Under the pieces are notes generated by a model. It worked only from the letters and a program-made list of their open reading frames with translations. It was not told the DNA's origin and made no database searches. DNA of 64,000 nt from Membranipora membranacea (taxonomy: Eukaryota; Bryozoa; Gymnolaemata; Cheilostomatida; Membraniporidae): positions 4,402,001 through 4,466,000 of the forward strand of contig OU612069.1 of assembly GCA_914767715.1 (NCBI GenBank), in the 5' to 3' direction. This document shows positions 36,001 to 51,000 of the stretch, piece after piece; the first letter of the stretch is position 1; the number at the start of each line of letters is the position of its first letter. A program made the translations under genes and the position numbers.

Positions 36001-39000
36001 CGCCGCCACGGTGTGGTGAGTGACTAACCCTTGTGATTTTAACCAACATTTTTAAAGCCAACTAATGACTTACTACTAAATTGTGAGTTTGTTACTTGCA
36101 ACAGGGCCAAATGATATCCAGCATCACAACACCCGCTCTCCCAACAAATTAAAAAAAAAGTTTACTTTTATTTATTTTTCAATGTAATGCAATGTAATGT
36201 AGAATAATAAGTCATTCTTTCGTTTGTTATTTATCACTTCTGTTGTGACAGCTCATCCCCACCCTATTAATTTGATCAAAATTGTAGCGCTGATTGTTTT
36301 TCATCCTTTTGCTAATATGCTAATCAATTTCAACCTAAGACCACCTCCAGTATGCAGTAAATTTATTACTTTGTGAGGCCTTACGTTGCATTCTAGGCTT
36401 TGGGGGTCGGGGTTACTCCCTGAACCCTGAATCGGGGGTGTGGATGCGGGGCGGGGGCTTACAGCGCTTCTCCCAAAGCTGAGATTAATTGATATTACTG
36501 TGCTGCACAGGATAGTCTACGATGGTGGCAGGTTCACATTCAAAAGCTAGAAGTCACTCCTGTTTAGGGAGCCCTGATCTGAGCAACCCTGATTGTCACA
36601 ATAAACAACATGGAAAATGAATTATGGTGATCTATTGACAATATTAGTAAAATTAGTAATTCAAAGATCCTTGAACTGAGGAAATTTTAAATTTGATAGG
36701 CCACATAATCATGATGACAGCGTTATTTCGCTCTTTTTTTCAGTGACAAAGTTCTCTTATTCACTTGTAATCGGCTACATTTAGTTATTTTTACAGGATA
36801 ATACACACTTGGCATCGTAACTTTCAACATAATCTTACTTGATAGAGTTGAAAGTCTTAGATTCTCACTATCAAAAAACTTGTCTTATTGACTTACTGTA
36901 CAAATTATTTTTATTTTAAATTGGTACACAGTTGATTTATTATTACATGAGGTGATGAGGACTAATTAATTTGCTAAATATAGTCTCATCAAACTGCATT
37001 TTTGTTCTGGTCGATTTTCTTGCTAATTGCCAAAAATAGATATAATTAATCAAATTAATATTATGCCTGATTGATAACTTCCCTCATACTAGGAAAGGTT
37101 GCTCCAACATAATAAAATGATAATAATAATAATGAAAATTTCGCTAGTTATAATAATGATATATGTTTGTATTATGCACATGTATTATTGGATTAATAAG
37201 TATTGCCCCTCATGTGAATGGAAGGAGACAACTCAATAGAGCGATCAAGATTGATACAATATCTGATAGTTATTTTGTATCAAGTTTGCCCTGTAAACTT
37301 AACAAAGTTAGAAAAGGTTACAGTCCAGTAGACCTAGGATAGGTAAGATGTACTCCATCCCATAGAAAGCTAAGTAAAGTAGATATTTCATGTCAGCTTG
37401 GAAAAGCTCCTTTGGGGTATGTACTGAAATGCCGATAAACTGAAAACCCAACATTAGGAGCATAGGGCACCATTGAAAAGTGCTGCTTTGCACCCTCAAG
37501 GATTATTACTTTCCCTAGATTTTTTATAGATCAGTTTTTGAGAATTGGCACCGGTATTGTGATATTTCAGACAGTTTAAATGACACATAATATTATATCA
37601 AACCTAATTTCAATTCGGTAAATTGCAATTCAAATCTGTATGCAGCATTAATTTGAAGAGTTTTAAGATATAACATCCTTTGCTGGTGTCTTACTGAACA
37701 TTGTTCCAGTTATGCATCTTCCAAAATACTATTTCCAAGGTGGTAAAGAAACATTGCGGCAGCAGAAATCATATCCCATTACACTCATGCTATTTGTTGA
37801 GAGGACAATCCAATGCTCTAATATTATTGGAATGAAAAGTATCACCATTATGATGAGAAAAAGCACTGAACGTTGTGACAGTTTTATGAAAAAACATTAC
37901 CACAATGCATCTCATTTTGAACATTATCAGTGGCTATGAGGTGGTTGTCACAGCATTATAAAACAAAATTCATGAGATGATCATAAAATAATGCTGTAGT
38001 GATGGAAGAACTGTGATGCTATAACATTGTTAAAATTGAATACTTTTTGATAGCATGATCATAACCTCATGAAAGTGCTAATTATAAGCTGTATTCTCAC
38101 ATTTAACAGTGATGTATCATCATGTCAAAAATAATTTTTGACTAATACTAAGAAGCAAAGATTCTGCTATAACTGAATCTGAACATTGTGATTACCATTC
38201 TGTATCCTATTAGACAATAACCCAACACACCATGTAATACTTGAAAAATTTGTATGCGATACGATGTTACAATGTTCACCGTTTGCTGGGTTTTTGACCT
38301 TCATTTTTTAACAATAAGTCAAACAGTTTTTAGGTTATGGAATATAGGGATCACAAAAATTCTCAGGGATCAATATATTATTAGCATTTATAAACTTGGA
38401 TTGTCAGCATTGTGATAGGTAAACTATAAAAAAATCCTTTTTTTTTATATCCACTGGTAGGTACATATAACAATTGTCTTAAACAAACTGCTCACATGGA
38501 TTTGTAAATAAAAGGCAATATCTCCTTGTCTAGCATACTCAGCAAGTCATCATGGAAAAAGTAATAAAACTGCCAACACAGGTCTCCAAAATTTAAATTC
38601 ACACTTCCGCTTTTGAATTTTACTAATCGCAGTCACGTAGATATGTTGGTGGTTGGTTGTTTGACTGATCTAAATACGACAGCTTTATTTTCAGTTTTAA
38701 CGCTTTGTATATTTGGTATTTATTACAAGTCATTGCCATCATCTTAAGGGCAAATCCTCCACCTGTACTATTTAAATATTTACAAACATATCAAACTGTC
38801 AACAAATAGTCCATTGAAATAATGAAAGTGAAAGATTTGAAAGAGTTCCAAAAAAGTGCAATCATAGACTTGATTATAAACCTAGACATGACACTATATG
38901 GATAGTGAGGCACTAAGGGACTTAATTGTGGGCAACAAACGTCATTGGAAGGTGTAGAAGCAATGATGCTATCATTGATTTTCCGTCCACAATCCAGGTT

Positions 39001-42000
39001 TTTTAATCATAACTAAATCAATTTCGATCGGATTTTGAGTTTGAAAATTACAATAGATTTAGCAGCTTATCTCATTTACGGCAAAACAGATTTGGAAGTC
39101 AGTGACCTGTTACCCCACAAACTTGATATACATATAGAAAGTCTTTTGTTCTGCTACACAAAATCCACAAGAAATTTAGAAGAATAGAAACAAAAGACAG
39201 TGGAAGTGGATATTCTAGTTTGTATCAACTGTTGTGTCATTTGATTGAAAGCCCAGCAATTTTGAATTCGGCACCCTATACTAGAATTAAATGTAAATGC
39301 TAATTTCATGTATTTAATTTGGCCCTCAAATCGATTCCACACCAAAATATGGAAACATAGTGATTTTGAAAAATAATTTCAATGGGCAAAAATTGTTGCT
39401 AAACTGAACTAATACTAAGCAAAAGTAATGGATAAAAATTCATGCAGCAGCAGGGGATTTTTGTCAATTGTAACTATAATAACATCCGAAAATTAACAAG
39501 TGTTATTATTAATACACACAATTAAATTTTATTTTGATTCTGTAAGGTTTTGGTAGCTTTGGTCTTAGCCTTGTATGATAGGTATAAGGTTTCCTTAGAA
39601 AAACTTTTCAAATTGATGATAATCCAGAGCAGCAGCATTTCACTCAGGATAGCAGCATTAGAGCTGCAACAATTTAGTATCCAACAGTTTCCTCTACTCT
39701 TTTTTCTCTATGATACTTTTGAATTTCTTGCCACAAGCTGGTATTGTTGGTATGTCGGGTAGATTCAGTAGGCTAGTGAATTCGCCATAAGGGCTAGGGG
39801 ACTATTGACCCTACCAATTTTCAGCGTGTCAATTTTGAAAAACCTCTTGTTTTTAATTACCAGGTGCCCAGAGGGCCTCATTGTGAGATTATTTGGATGT
39901 ATGAATGGATTACGCTAGTTTACTTGGTGCAATAGCCAATTACCATGATTTTCCCCATTGACTGCCCTTAAAAGACGATATCATCATGTATTCCTGTGAT
40001 GTAGAAAATATGTCTTTTATATGTTCCTGCCGACAATCTGAGCGAATAACTATAGCCAACGTCGCTCGGCACTGATTTTCTTCATCCTTGATTTGGGTAC
40101 ACCAATCTACACGTATTTACAATTAAGACCAATAAAACAATGGTCTTTCATAAAATATTCAGGCAATCAAATTTGAGTCCATAATTGCAAGCAATTTGAT
40201 ATGGTCTTCTACTATTTAGCTAAGCTGCAGGAGTGAACTCTCACTGCAGGAGCCATTGAATGTTCTCAGAGTTGACAATAACAGGATAATCTCATTTATT
40301 GAACCCACCATACACAGACCATTTATAAGAGATTTTATAAAGGAACATTACACAGGACACTTTTATGTGTAAATACCTAGAGATAATAATCGGCCTTCCC
40401 TCTATTCTTTCTTGGGGGATGAGGCATCAGCTCCATTGTAATTGAAATGTAAATGAAATTATTCTAAGGAGACAGGAGACACCTATACTTGTTTATGTGA
40501 ACAAACTCATAGTAGTTCTCACAAGATGATGTCTCAATAACAAACCCAGGTGAAATCACCAAGCAGGGTTTATGGATATGGTTAATCTATCACATTGGGC
40601 CTATTTTAAAACTGGCAATACACGGTATACAAAACACGTAAAAAAATTGTAGTTAAGTGTTAATAGCTGAGAAGAAATGTGTTTCCCTGATCTGACAAAA
40701 CACTAGAGTCTAGAAGTTTTGAAATATTACAACATAATGCAGTGCAATTGCTGTGTGTGCCCCTGTGCGATGTAAGAAGGTTGAGATACATTGCTTGGAT
40801 GCTGCTTGAATTTGCTAATCTGTGACAGGGATTTGCGAGATCTAGTTTCTATTATCAGTGCTTATAGTGTTGGTTGATGTGTTAATTTGCTGTAAGGTTA
40901 TGATCTGGGCAAAATACTGAAAGTTGGTGGCTTGAAGTTAGAAGAGGCAAGCTTGACAAGTTATCTTATAGGTATTAAAAAAATTAAGGGTGTACTGTGG
41001 TCACATTAACCCCCTCATGTGTACTGAAATGACTTAGGTAAAATAATGAATAAATCTGCCGGTCCCTGAGACTGTCAGAGATGCCAAATCTCGACTGGAG
41101 ATTAGTGAGATTGTGGGTGCTGTGACAACTGCACGTCATGGCATCGTCTGGGAAGCAAACCGGTGGTTCTCAAAGAAAAGCCCAAGGGTTAGACGGGAGA
41201 TGGTAGTTGATGAGGTGCGCAAGATGGAAGAGGAGCGCCGCCAGACACAAGCTGTAGGCCAAGCCCAACAAGGCAGGTGGACTTGTTGGGAGTCTATTGA
41301 GCAGCGTCAGCTCAAATGGACAGAAATGTGGTCGATGGAGCCACAAAGGATCAGCTTTCTGGTTGGTGCAGCTTATGATCAACTACCGACCCCGGCGAAC
41401 CTGGAACGCTGGAATTTGACCGAGAACTCGAAGTGCGCCGAGTGCTCGGCCAAGGGCACACTTCGACATATTCTGTCGAATTGCCCACAGAGCCTCGGAA
41501 GATACACATATAGGCATAATCAAGTCCTGAAAGTGTTGTGTAAATATGTCACGGAGAAGTGTGAATATGCTAATGCTGGTGGTGAAGCGCGTGAAAAGAT
41601 TTTGCGCAAAAAGGGATTGATGAACAACGGAGAATGGCAGGTGAGATGCGACCTCACAGAGCAGCTCAGCATGCCACAGCATATTGTGATCACGAACCAA
41701 AGACCAGACTTATTTTTCTGGTCTGACAAAGAAAAAGCACTAATACTGATGGAATTGACGGTGCCTTGGGAAGAAAATCTCTCAAACGCGCATGAGAGAA
41801 AACTGACAAGATACGAAGATCTAGTGACACAATGCCAAGAGGTTGGATTTGCGAATTATTTGCAGTGGAAGTTGGCTGCCGTGGATTCATAGCTAGATCA
41901 GCTACCAAATTTCTGACTATAGTTGGGCTGTCGGGCAGAGAACTCAAACAAGCCACAAAGAGCATAGTACATGAGGCAGAAAGCGCATCCGCATGGATTT

Positions 42001-45000
42001 GGCAACAGCACTGTGTGAAGACAAAAGCTAAGTAATCCTATTGCTTGTAAGCTGGGGTTTAACACACTCACTTTGTTTTGTGGAGTTGGCCAGCATTTAA
42101 TTCCTTGGTTTATAATTCTTGTAAGGATTAGATTGAGGGGATTAAGTGATGATTAGCAAACTGAGTGGGGGTAGAAGGCTAAGCGGGATTATGCCTTTAT
42201 TACTCCAATGAAAGTAGTGTAATCTCGGCAGGGTGAAAAACCAAAGTGAGTCTGTGTTAGATCTAAGGCATTACAAACATAGGCAGGCAGAGCGATACAG
42301 GAGATCACAGTCAGCCCACTGGCTGTAGCGCATACAAGTCATCTCTCTGACTTGTGTATGAGTTGTACTATGCTCAATGTGATGAATTTGAGTTGTGAAC
42401 TATGGCACGAGGGGCGGGTGCCTTAACGATTAGCAATGTTGCGCCGATGAGTTGAAGGAAAGCAAACCTCTCTGCACTGGTTTGGCTTAGAGTATAAGCA
42501 TGAGAGTGATGGGGCGAACATTGTTACACTGAAACAATGACGAGTTGGCAGCGTCCCTGGTTGCGCAACAGCGTAAACACACCAATTATGTCAAACCACC
42601 GAAACTGACAAAATGCACTGAGGGATCGATGAGATTGATTGAGAGGCTCATCAACACACAGGGGTGGCTTCATGCTGCTGGGGCCGGCCATGAGGAGGTT
42701 GTACTATAGAAGGCCTCGAAACAGCGTTTGACTCATGGTTTCTAGCTGAAGACCTGTGTGTTGTGCAGCGGTACGCGCACCACTGTATGTTGTATCTATC
42801 ATGAATAAATCTGCCGGTCCCCGATTGGTAACCCAATATTTTTCTGTCATGTGGAGGTTTCTAAATCTACTGGTTCTTCTATCAAACCTAGGTACTTTTC
42901 ATATTCTGCTTTCACAATTAAATATGGGTTCAATTTTCATATTAGGAACAATAATCTAATTCAGCATTCGATACTCATAATCTGATATTACTCTAAGTGA
43001 TGTCATGTTAGAAGAAAATACTACAGGTTCACATCAAATCTTCATTGTCATATTAATATTGTATCATTGTATTGTGCTGAGTGTGAGGCCTCCATACGAT
43101 TCAATGCTTTTCATTGTTTCAACTTTTGGTAAACAATAGAATCCTTTAAATGATGTGCCTCATTCTTTCCAATAGAGGATAAATGTAGCGTGTCAGCTTG
43201 CATCCAAAGTTTATATGAGAAAATTGAGAATAAATTTTAAGAAATGCTGCATAAAATGAAGGGAAAATACGATAGAGTGACCCTATATGATTCATCTATT
43301 GGCAACGTCAAAACAAGGTCACACAAAAAAGTGGACGCTTCTAGCATTTGTAGAAAAGCATTTCAATTGAGTCATCTGGTTAATAAAAGTTAATTTTTTG
43401 CCAAAATTCCATCATGTTTTATGAAATTCGAGATTTTTTGCATTGATTTCGTGGATTAAATAGTAATTAAACCACCAAGCCTGGACAATAACCTCCAATC
43501 ATTTTGTGATGATTTCTGCATCAAATTTAAAAAATGTAGGAGGAGATAAAGAGGAAACCATATAAGTCACAGAGAAGCAGAAATATCATCGTGTTGATAA
43601 CAAGACGCTGATGTTTGTAAAGCAATTTGAAACTCGAAATACGATCAAAACTGATTGAGTTATGAACATAAAACCTAAATTGTTGACAGTAAATGATAAT
43701 ATCATTGCTTACTACACCCTCCAATGATGTTGCGTTATCCACAATTGAGTGCCTCACTTCATCTATATGTAGTGTCATGTCTAGGTTTATAATTAAGTCT
43801 ATGGGTGCAATTGATTATGTTACAAAAATTAATAAAAATTTGTTATCATATTTCAATTAAGGTGCAATAATCTAGCATTCACCCTAAAATATTCAGCCTA
43901 TATCTTGCTCATAAAATTGGTCACAGCGTAGGAGTGTCACAATACACAAATTAGTAATATTTACGTCTAAACTTATCCGTGATAATTTATAATCATTAAG
44001 TTGAGGGACTAAAAATCATACTGCTAGATATTTTGTTATCACTCGCACATACAGATCTTCTGCAAATAAGTGTAGGTATCTTTACCAGTTGGGGATGATC
44101 TACTGACATCATTTGCCGAACAATCAAGTAGGCCTATTGAAATTTTAAATTTCGGAATATTTTTCCATAAAGTAATTGTTATTATTATAATAACCTAACT
44201 ATGGATTTAATTACTTCTTTTTATGAGAATAATACGGAATCTTCAAGTGGGAGATGTGGGATGGAAGTTAACAAAAGTATTTTGATATAGAAACGCATAT
44301 TATTGTGATATGGTTATTAGATTATTTTGAGTAATAGGAAGGCTTTCGGTTAGAAGATGTGTCTTTGCCCATTTAAGCCTGCATTACAGGACTTAAATCC
44401 ATTTTTACAGCACAAGTTGAGCAATTGAATTTGTAAGAAATTAGATTCCTAATTTAGCGATATGTTTGTTGGTGTATACTTGTGAAACAGATAGTGGTGT
44501 GAACTTGATCAGTGCTGCCAAAAAATGAATTTACAGTAGTATTCATCGTATATATGTAGCAAATTGGTACATATTGAATTTAATTATTTTCAATAACTTG
44601 GACTATGAGCCTGTCTGCCAACATGTCTGACAAACAACAAAATTGATAAGGTGATAACAACAGTAATCGTTTTGTCTTTTTGTCCTGTGACAGTAATTAT
44701 TTTATCTTTTTGTTTTTGTAAATACTTAAAGAGAAATTAAGAAAGTGTAGCGGGACGTCCGGCAGTTCAATGATTCTATGAAATATCAAGCTGTGTTGAT
44801 ACCTTTAGTCGGTGTTGATTTTTATTTTTAAGCACTCACCACCAGTTAAGTGGCTGACAGGATACCCAGCCGTCAGCCTGTGTCCATGCGGACACAGTTG
44901 GGGGGACAACCTGTGCTGGTATAGACGGAAGGGCAACTTGTTTTAATGGACAGACAAATTTTGCTGAACAGGCATGGGCGGATAGTCAAAACGGAATGCC

Positions 45001-48000
45001 CAACTTCTTCAGCTTGACCCGAAGCCTTTACCGACTGGCCCCTAGTGAAATAACATTGTTGCTAGCATGGTGCGAAGTTGCCATAATTCTGAAAACAGCT
45101 CAAATTAAGAGATTGTATGTGTATTATCCACAAGAAAAGATGTTAGAGCCCGTGTAAAATTTACACAAATTTGGAGCAGTGCAGTGCTCTAAACAGCAAG
45201 ATTGCTCTTGTATGATGACTGTAATGACTAAATACTTTAAAATACCACCTGTATTACTGACCCTTAAGGTATAGTAACGCCTAAAAAAAAGTTGTCCAAA
45301 TTAGTTGATTTTGGCATATATGGAAGACCATCTAGGTAGGAGTATATTTCTATGAGAGCCGAGGACGTAACGTCTTTTGACGTCACGTCATGACTGCACG
45401 AACACCACGTATTTTGCTGGAAAGAGAACTTTCAGGCAGCTGTAGCATAGAGATGGAATTGGTATTCTTCTTGATTTTTGTAAAAACGATTTATAAAGAA
45501 GGTGAGGTTGAACTATTTATCATCATATTCCTTCAATTTGGCTCCTGAGTGCTTTTTTTGTGCACGATGAAGTAACGCATAATTATGTGCCAGACATGAG
45601 GTTTCTTTTTGGTGTCCTCACAGCTGAATTCTAATCTGACAACATAAAAAACCCTAGTTAACAATTCTAGAGACTACAAAATGTATATATATGGAAAAAA
45701 TATTCTCCTGCATAGACTTTGGGAGTGGATACCACTGTGTAAAGGAAAGTAATATTTGCTCATTAGCTCATCTGTGCATTTAGTTATTTAACTAACACAA
45801 TTTGAGCACCTGACATGATTTATTGTATCTGTTGCATGCATTGACTCCTCATGACAATGCGTGAGCATTGTGTAATTGATAAACGATCATTAACGCTCTA
45901 CAAGCTCTCATTTCTATCAGTAGGGGATGTTTGATTATTTTCTCAATGACAAAACATGGTATGATATGGAGTTATTTTTCTGAAGATATAGAAGGCCTCA
46001 GCCTTGATTGATTGCCGGTTATTTTAGTAAACCAACTGATAACAGCGGTGATGTTGCTCTTCAACTTAGCTACCATAGCAACCATAGCACCTCTCAAAGT
46101 TGACCTACTGAACACAGGAAGCAAATCTGCTCTCTGGGGGTGACTCACCTCACTTATCCCCTTTGAATTCCATATTCATATTTCTTGGAAGGTGTGAGTT
46201 ATGATTTCAACTTTGTTTTATGATGGTTTTTGACGAGTTTGGACATGTTTATCCAAATCTGTGGCCAATAATACGACATAATCTCCACTTCGGTAATCTG
46301 ATAATAATTTTTTATGAATGAAACAGAGATGGTTCCGGTTGACCTAATTTGATGACCAATAATTTGGGAATCAGCAGGATATTTCAACATCAGCTGTAAA
46401 AAAGACAGAGTGAATTGTCTTCCTCCTGACATCGAAAAGACAACTTTGTGCATATTTAGCCTGTTCTGTCATATTCAAATATCCTATTGTTTCATGATCA
46501 ACGCTGTCATTATCCTCTTATTGTCATGCCCAAAGCAGTTGTTTGTGTTATCAGACTGCTATTACACCACCATTTCCAGCTGATAGCTGATTTCACACAC
46601 TGCTGGTATAGCTCGTTGCGTCATGCGCAAAGTGTGAATAATTTCATTCATAAATAATTTTCTCGCGCTCTGTTTCATAGTATTCGTAGTAATTGTAGTA
46701 AATACTGTAATTAGCAATAAAAAATAAACTGATGAAGATATTGCAAACAAATTTTTTGTATAAGCAATAGTTTCAAATTACCTATCCGACCATAAAGGTA
46801 TTATGAAAATTCACCGACACCGTTACTGTACCTTAATTGAGCAGACCTAAATAGACCTAGATGAGCATGCATGCAATGACTGGTTCACGTTATAGCTTGA
46901 ATTCAAAAAAACAATCATAGCAAGCAAGCTTTATCACATTTACTACACGGCAATTAGACGTACTTCTTGTGTTACACTTGTTTAGACAAAGAGGGGAATA
47001 AGTGACAATAACAGCAGGTAATCCCATTATTATGTCATAAGACGGATCACTGTAAACATCCCTCAATCTCTAGCCCATATTTGTTGATACTCACTTTCTT
47101 TAACCATCATTGATCTAAGCCAAGATCCTGCCAATGCGACGCCCATCGAATTAAGTCACGATATATCGAAACAGTCATTCAGAAACCAATCTGATCAAAC
47201 ACCTGTTTTCTCTTGACATACTCATTTGAGAACAAACTACTGTTAGCCTGTCTAGCATTCCTGTTTAAGGAGAGCGAGTTGTGAAACTGCATGAAAATGA
47301 CAAAAAGAGGAGGCAATCTTACTTGGAAAATATCCAGTCATGTCTTTTCTCTTTACAAGAGAGCTCCAATTCAGAATCGATTAATCAAACTTAATGTAGA
47401 CGATCAATTGAATTGTGTGCATGATAATTATTTGTAGAGTTTCCAAAAAAATATGTATACGCAAAATCAAAATCAGAGTTCCAAACATAATGTTTTCTTC
47501 AAAAGACAGTTAGTCAAGTTTATCACTGTTGTCAGGGGAACACCACGGCCACTGGGATTTTATAAAAAAAATTGAAAAGGATTAAATCTATTACAGAATA
47601 GGTGCTCAATTAGTCTGTGTCCCAATCTCTTACAACTCAGATGTTTCGGTCCAGCGACCAGCAATGCATAATAAGTAACACCAAACAATACTTAATAACT
47701 CTGTCAAGCTATGTAGGCCTATTAAGATACAATAAAGGTCATTTAAAATATGTGTGGTAGCCAGTCATTACGAAGTGCAGTTAAGTGAAGAAGTTATGTT
47801 TGTCATCTAACATGTGAGCTCTTTGTTGTTTGATCTCAAACTAATGCTGTATGCAGAACATGCTTGGCACTGAGACTTTTACTCTGAATAGTATAAGAAA
47901 ATATGACTGTGTATACAGAAGCTTACTGTATTAGCCGAGTGATTACTGAAAATAAGCCAAGGCTCTAAAAAATTATTGATCCTACTAATCTGTTACTTTC

Positions 48001-51000
48001 CATTGTACAGAGGCAGCTAGAGCTTGATAGTTGTATCATCACGAAATGCAGCGGTGTTTCTTAGATCAATTAATCATTGCTATACAGGCAGCTGAATAGA
48101 GTGCAATATTGTGGATTTAAGGTTGATTGTATGATGAGATAGATCTTGAAGAAAAACTTCCTGAGAAACTTATCCCCCTTGTTTTACAAAACTGTGCCCA
48201 TTTTTTTACGTCAACAGGTTTTTTCAATTTATCCTAATTAATAAATGTTTTATTGGGCTTCGTGAAATATTAAGCGAATGAAAGCAGAATTAACATGGAA
48301 TCACTGGTTGCCAAGAAATTCACATGTGAAGTTTGTTCATGCGAAAGTTTACAAGATCACTTTGCAGTGAAACTAAGCCAACGAATAACTAAGTACTAAA
48401 TTGTGAGTTCATTAATTGCAACAGGTCCAACTGATATAAGTGTCACTACAGCTGCTATCCCTACATAATCAATAAAAATTTAACTTTACTTGAATTTTCT
48501 CAGGCATGACCTCATCTTGGCCGATAATGTAAAGTGATAAGTTGTGCTTTTTTTTCAGTTATCGTTATGTTGTGACAGCTCATGTTTGCCTCATTAATTG
48601 TTGATTGTTTTATTCATTTAATAATTTTCTAATGAAGTTTTACCTAAAGCACACCTCCAAGACAAAGTAAGTTTATTAATTTGTATGGCCCCGTTGGAGG
48701 GGAGGGGGGGGGGGCTTACAGCGCCTCTGTCAAACCAAAAAAGCTTTATCTGTTTAACGCAAGAGTTTGTTTGGTGTTCCAATGCGCTGCACAGGATAGT
48801 CAATGATGCCAGGATCACATCTGAAAGCTAAAGATCCCTCCTGATTAGGAAACCCTAACCTGAGCAACCCTGATTATCACAATAAACAACATTTTAAATG
48901 ATTTAAATTTAGATATGTTTATAATCTTAGCAATCTTAGAAGTTGTGCCCATCTCATATTTTCTTAAAAATTAGCAATTGATAGATCATAATGGAGTCAT
49001 TTGCACAATGATCATGTTATTGATGTTCCTAAACTGATTTGGCAGATCAAGCAATATTTATCAAGCTGGTCTACATTGCCAAAAAGAGCAGCACCAACCT
49101 TTCTTGCACTAATTAACAACAGTCCAAGGCTGTGAATATCATCCAAAAACTCTATTGATGTGATCACTGCTGGCCTGATTCATACCTGGGGTGTATTGCT
49201 ATGTAGGCGAATTGAGATTTTCAATCCAAGAATATTTCTTGCCAAAGTAATTGCTATTATTATAATTACCAAATTGTATATTCACTTAGGTTTTTTATAA
49301 ATACAGGATTTTCGAGTGGGAGATGTGGAGTGAAAGTCATCACAAATATTTTCCTGAATTTATATCAAAAAATATATTAGTATGATAAAATTACGATTAT
49401 TAAAGTACTGCACAGCTATCGGTGAGAAACTGTGTCGTGTGCTTATTTGAGCCTTCATGACAAGAATAAGTACCATTTTTAACAGCATGGTAAGAGCGTT
49501 TGAATTTGTAAGAACAGAATTCCTAATTTGGCAATAGGTGGGCGTAGACTTGTGATACAGATAGTTGTGCTATGATCTGTGCTGCCCAAAATTACTCATT
49601 ATTATTATGATTTATTATGATATTCATTGTTTATTTGAGCCTATTGTTACATATTAAATGAGATCATTTTCAGTTACATAGACTATGACCAGCCTGCCAG
49701 CATGTCCGACAATCAACAAAACTAATCAGGTGGTAACGACTGTGACAGTAATTAATTTCCCTTTTTGCTTGCGGTATATACTTTTGAGAAATAAACTGCT
49801 TTAGCTCATCATATAGCCTCATATCTGACTGTGCATCGATACAATGGTAAATCGTTGATTTTTATTTTTAAACACCCACCAGAGGTGTGAGGCTGATGGG
49901 ATTTCAAACTGTCCACCTGTGTCAATGTGTCCTTTGCCCATCTGTCGGACACATTTGACGGGACAACCTGTACTGAAAAGGCATAAGCAGATGGAAAATT
50001 TGTTTTAATGGACAGACAGTTTTAGCTGGACGGATAGACCAAATTTAATGGCTAATTTTTTATCGGCTCAATGACCTCCTCCCACTTGCTCTAAATGAAA
50101 TTACATTGGCGGCAAAGCGTTTTTGGACTGATCAATTTAACAAGCCACCTGGGAAAGAGGTATGTGTTGGGTATACCATGAATTGGTTACATTCTTTATA
50201 GAAACAGAGGGGCAACAAAAAATAACATAGTATACCACCTGTATTATTGAACCTTATCGGAACTAACCTAAATAGACCTAGATGAACATGCATGCGATGG
50301 CTGGTTCATGCCGCAAAGTTAAAATTAAAAAAACGCTCAATTCATCCTAATATCGCACCTATATGTACTTCTTGTGACACGCCTCTGCAGACAATAATAG
50401 GGGAATGAGTGACAAAACAGCAGACTGATCAGTTTAAACATTCTTCCATCTCTAGCCCACATTTAGTGAAACTCACTTCTTTTTGCAATCATTGATTTAA
50501 GTATCATATATTGCCAATGCAGCGTCTATCGAACCAAGTCACAATTTATTGAAGCAGTTATTTAGAAACAAGTCTTTGATTTGGTCAAACACTTATTTTC
50601 TCTTGACATACTCGTGAACAAACTACTGCAGCCTGTCTAGCAATCCTGTATAAGGAGAGGAAGTTCTGATACTGTTGAGATAGTTGAATACTAGATGCAT
50701 AAAAATGACAAAAAGAGAAGGCAATGTTAATTTCAAAATGTCCAGTTATGTCTTTTCTCTTTACATGAAGCTCCAATTCAGTGTCCATCAAATTGTGTGC
50801 ACGATAAATATTGCTAATATTGTTAAATTGTTGATAACGAATCGTAATATAATTGCATATGTATGTGCTTTCATTTTTCTTGGGCCTAATTAAATCGATG
50901 ATGCACCAACCAAATTATTTGCACTTAAAACCGGATTTCCCAATTTTAAGTTGGTGTAATGAGGTCAGACCTATGTTGTCCTGACCTCTTTTAGCTTCGC

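Noticed and set aside
37308-37499. A 63-residue minus-strand open frame kept in both repeat A copies (also 62130-62321).
   Set aside because: The copies differ by three amino-acid changes against two silent ones over this frame, so there is no sign of selection on a protein, and no family is recognised.
37712-37939. A 75-residue + strand open frame shared with 62502-62753.
   Set aside because: The visible differences change amino acids, the starts differ, and it lies inside a non-coding repeat.
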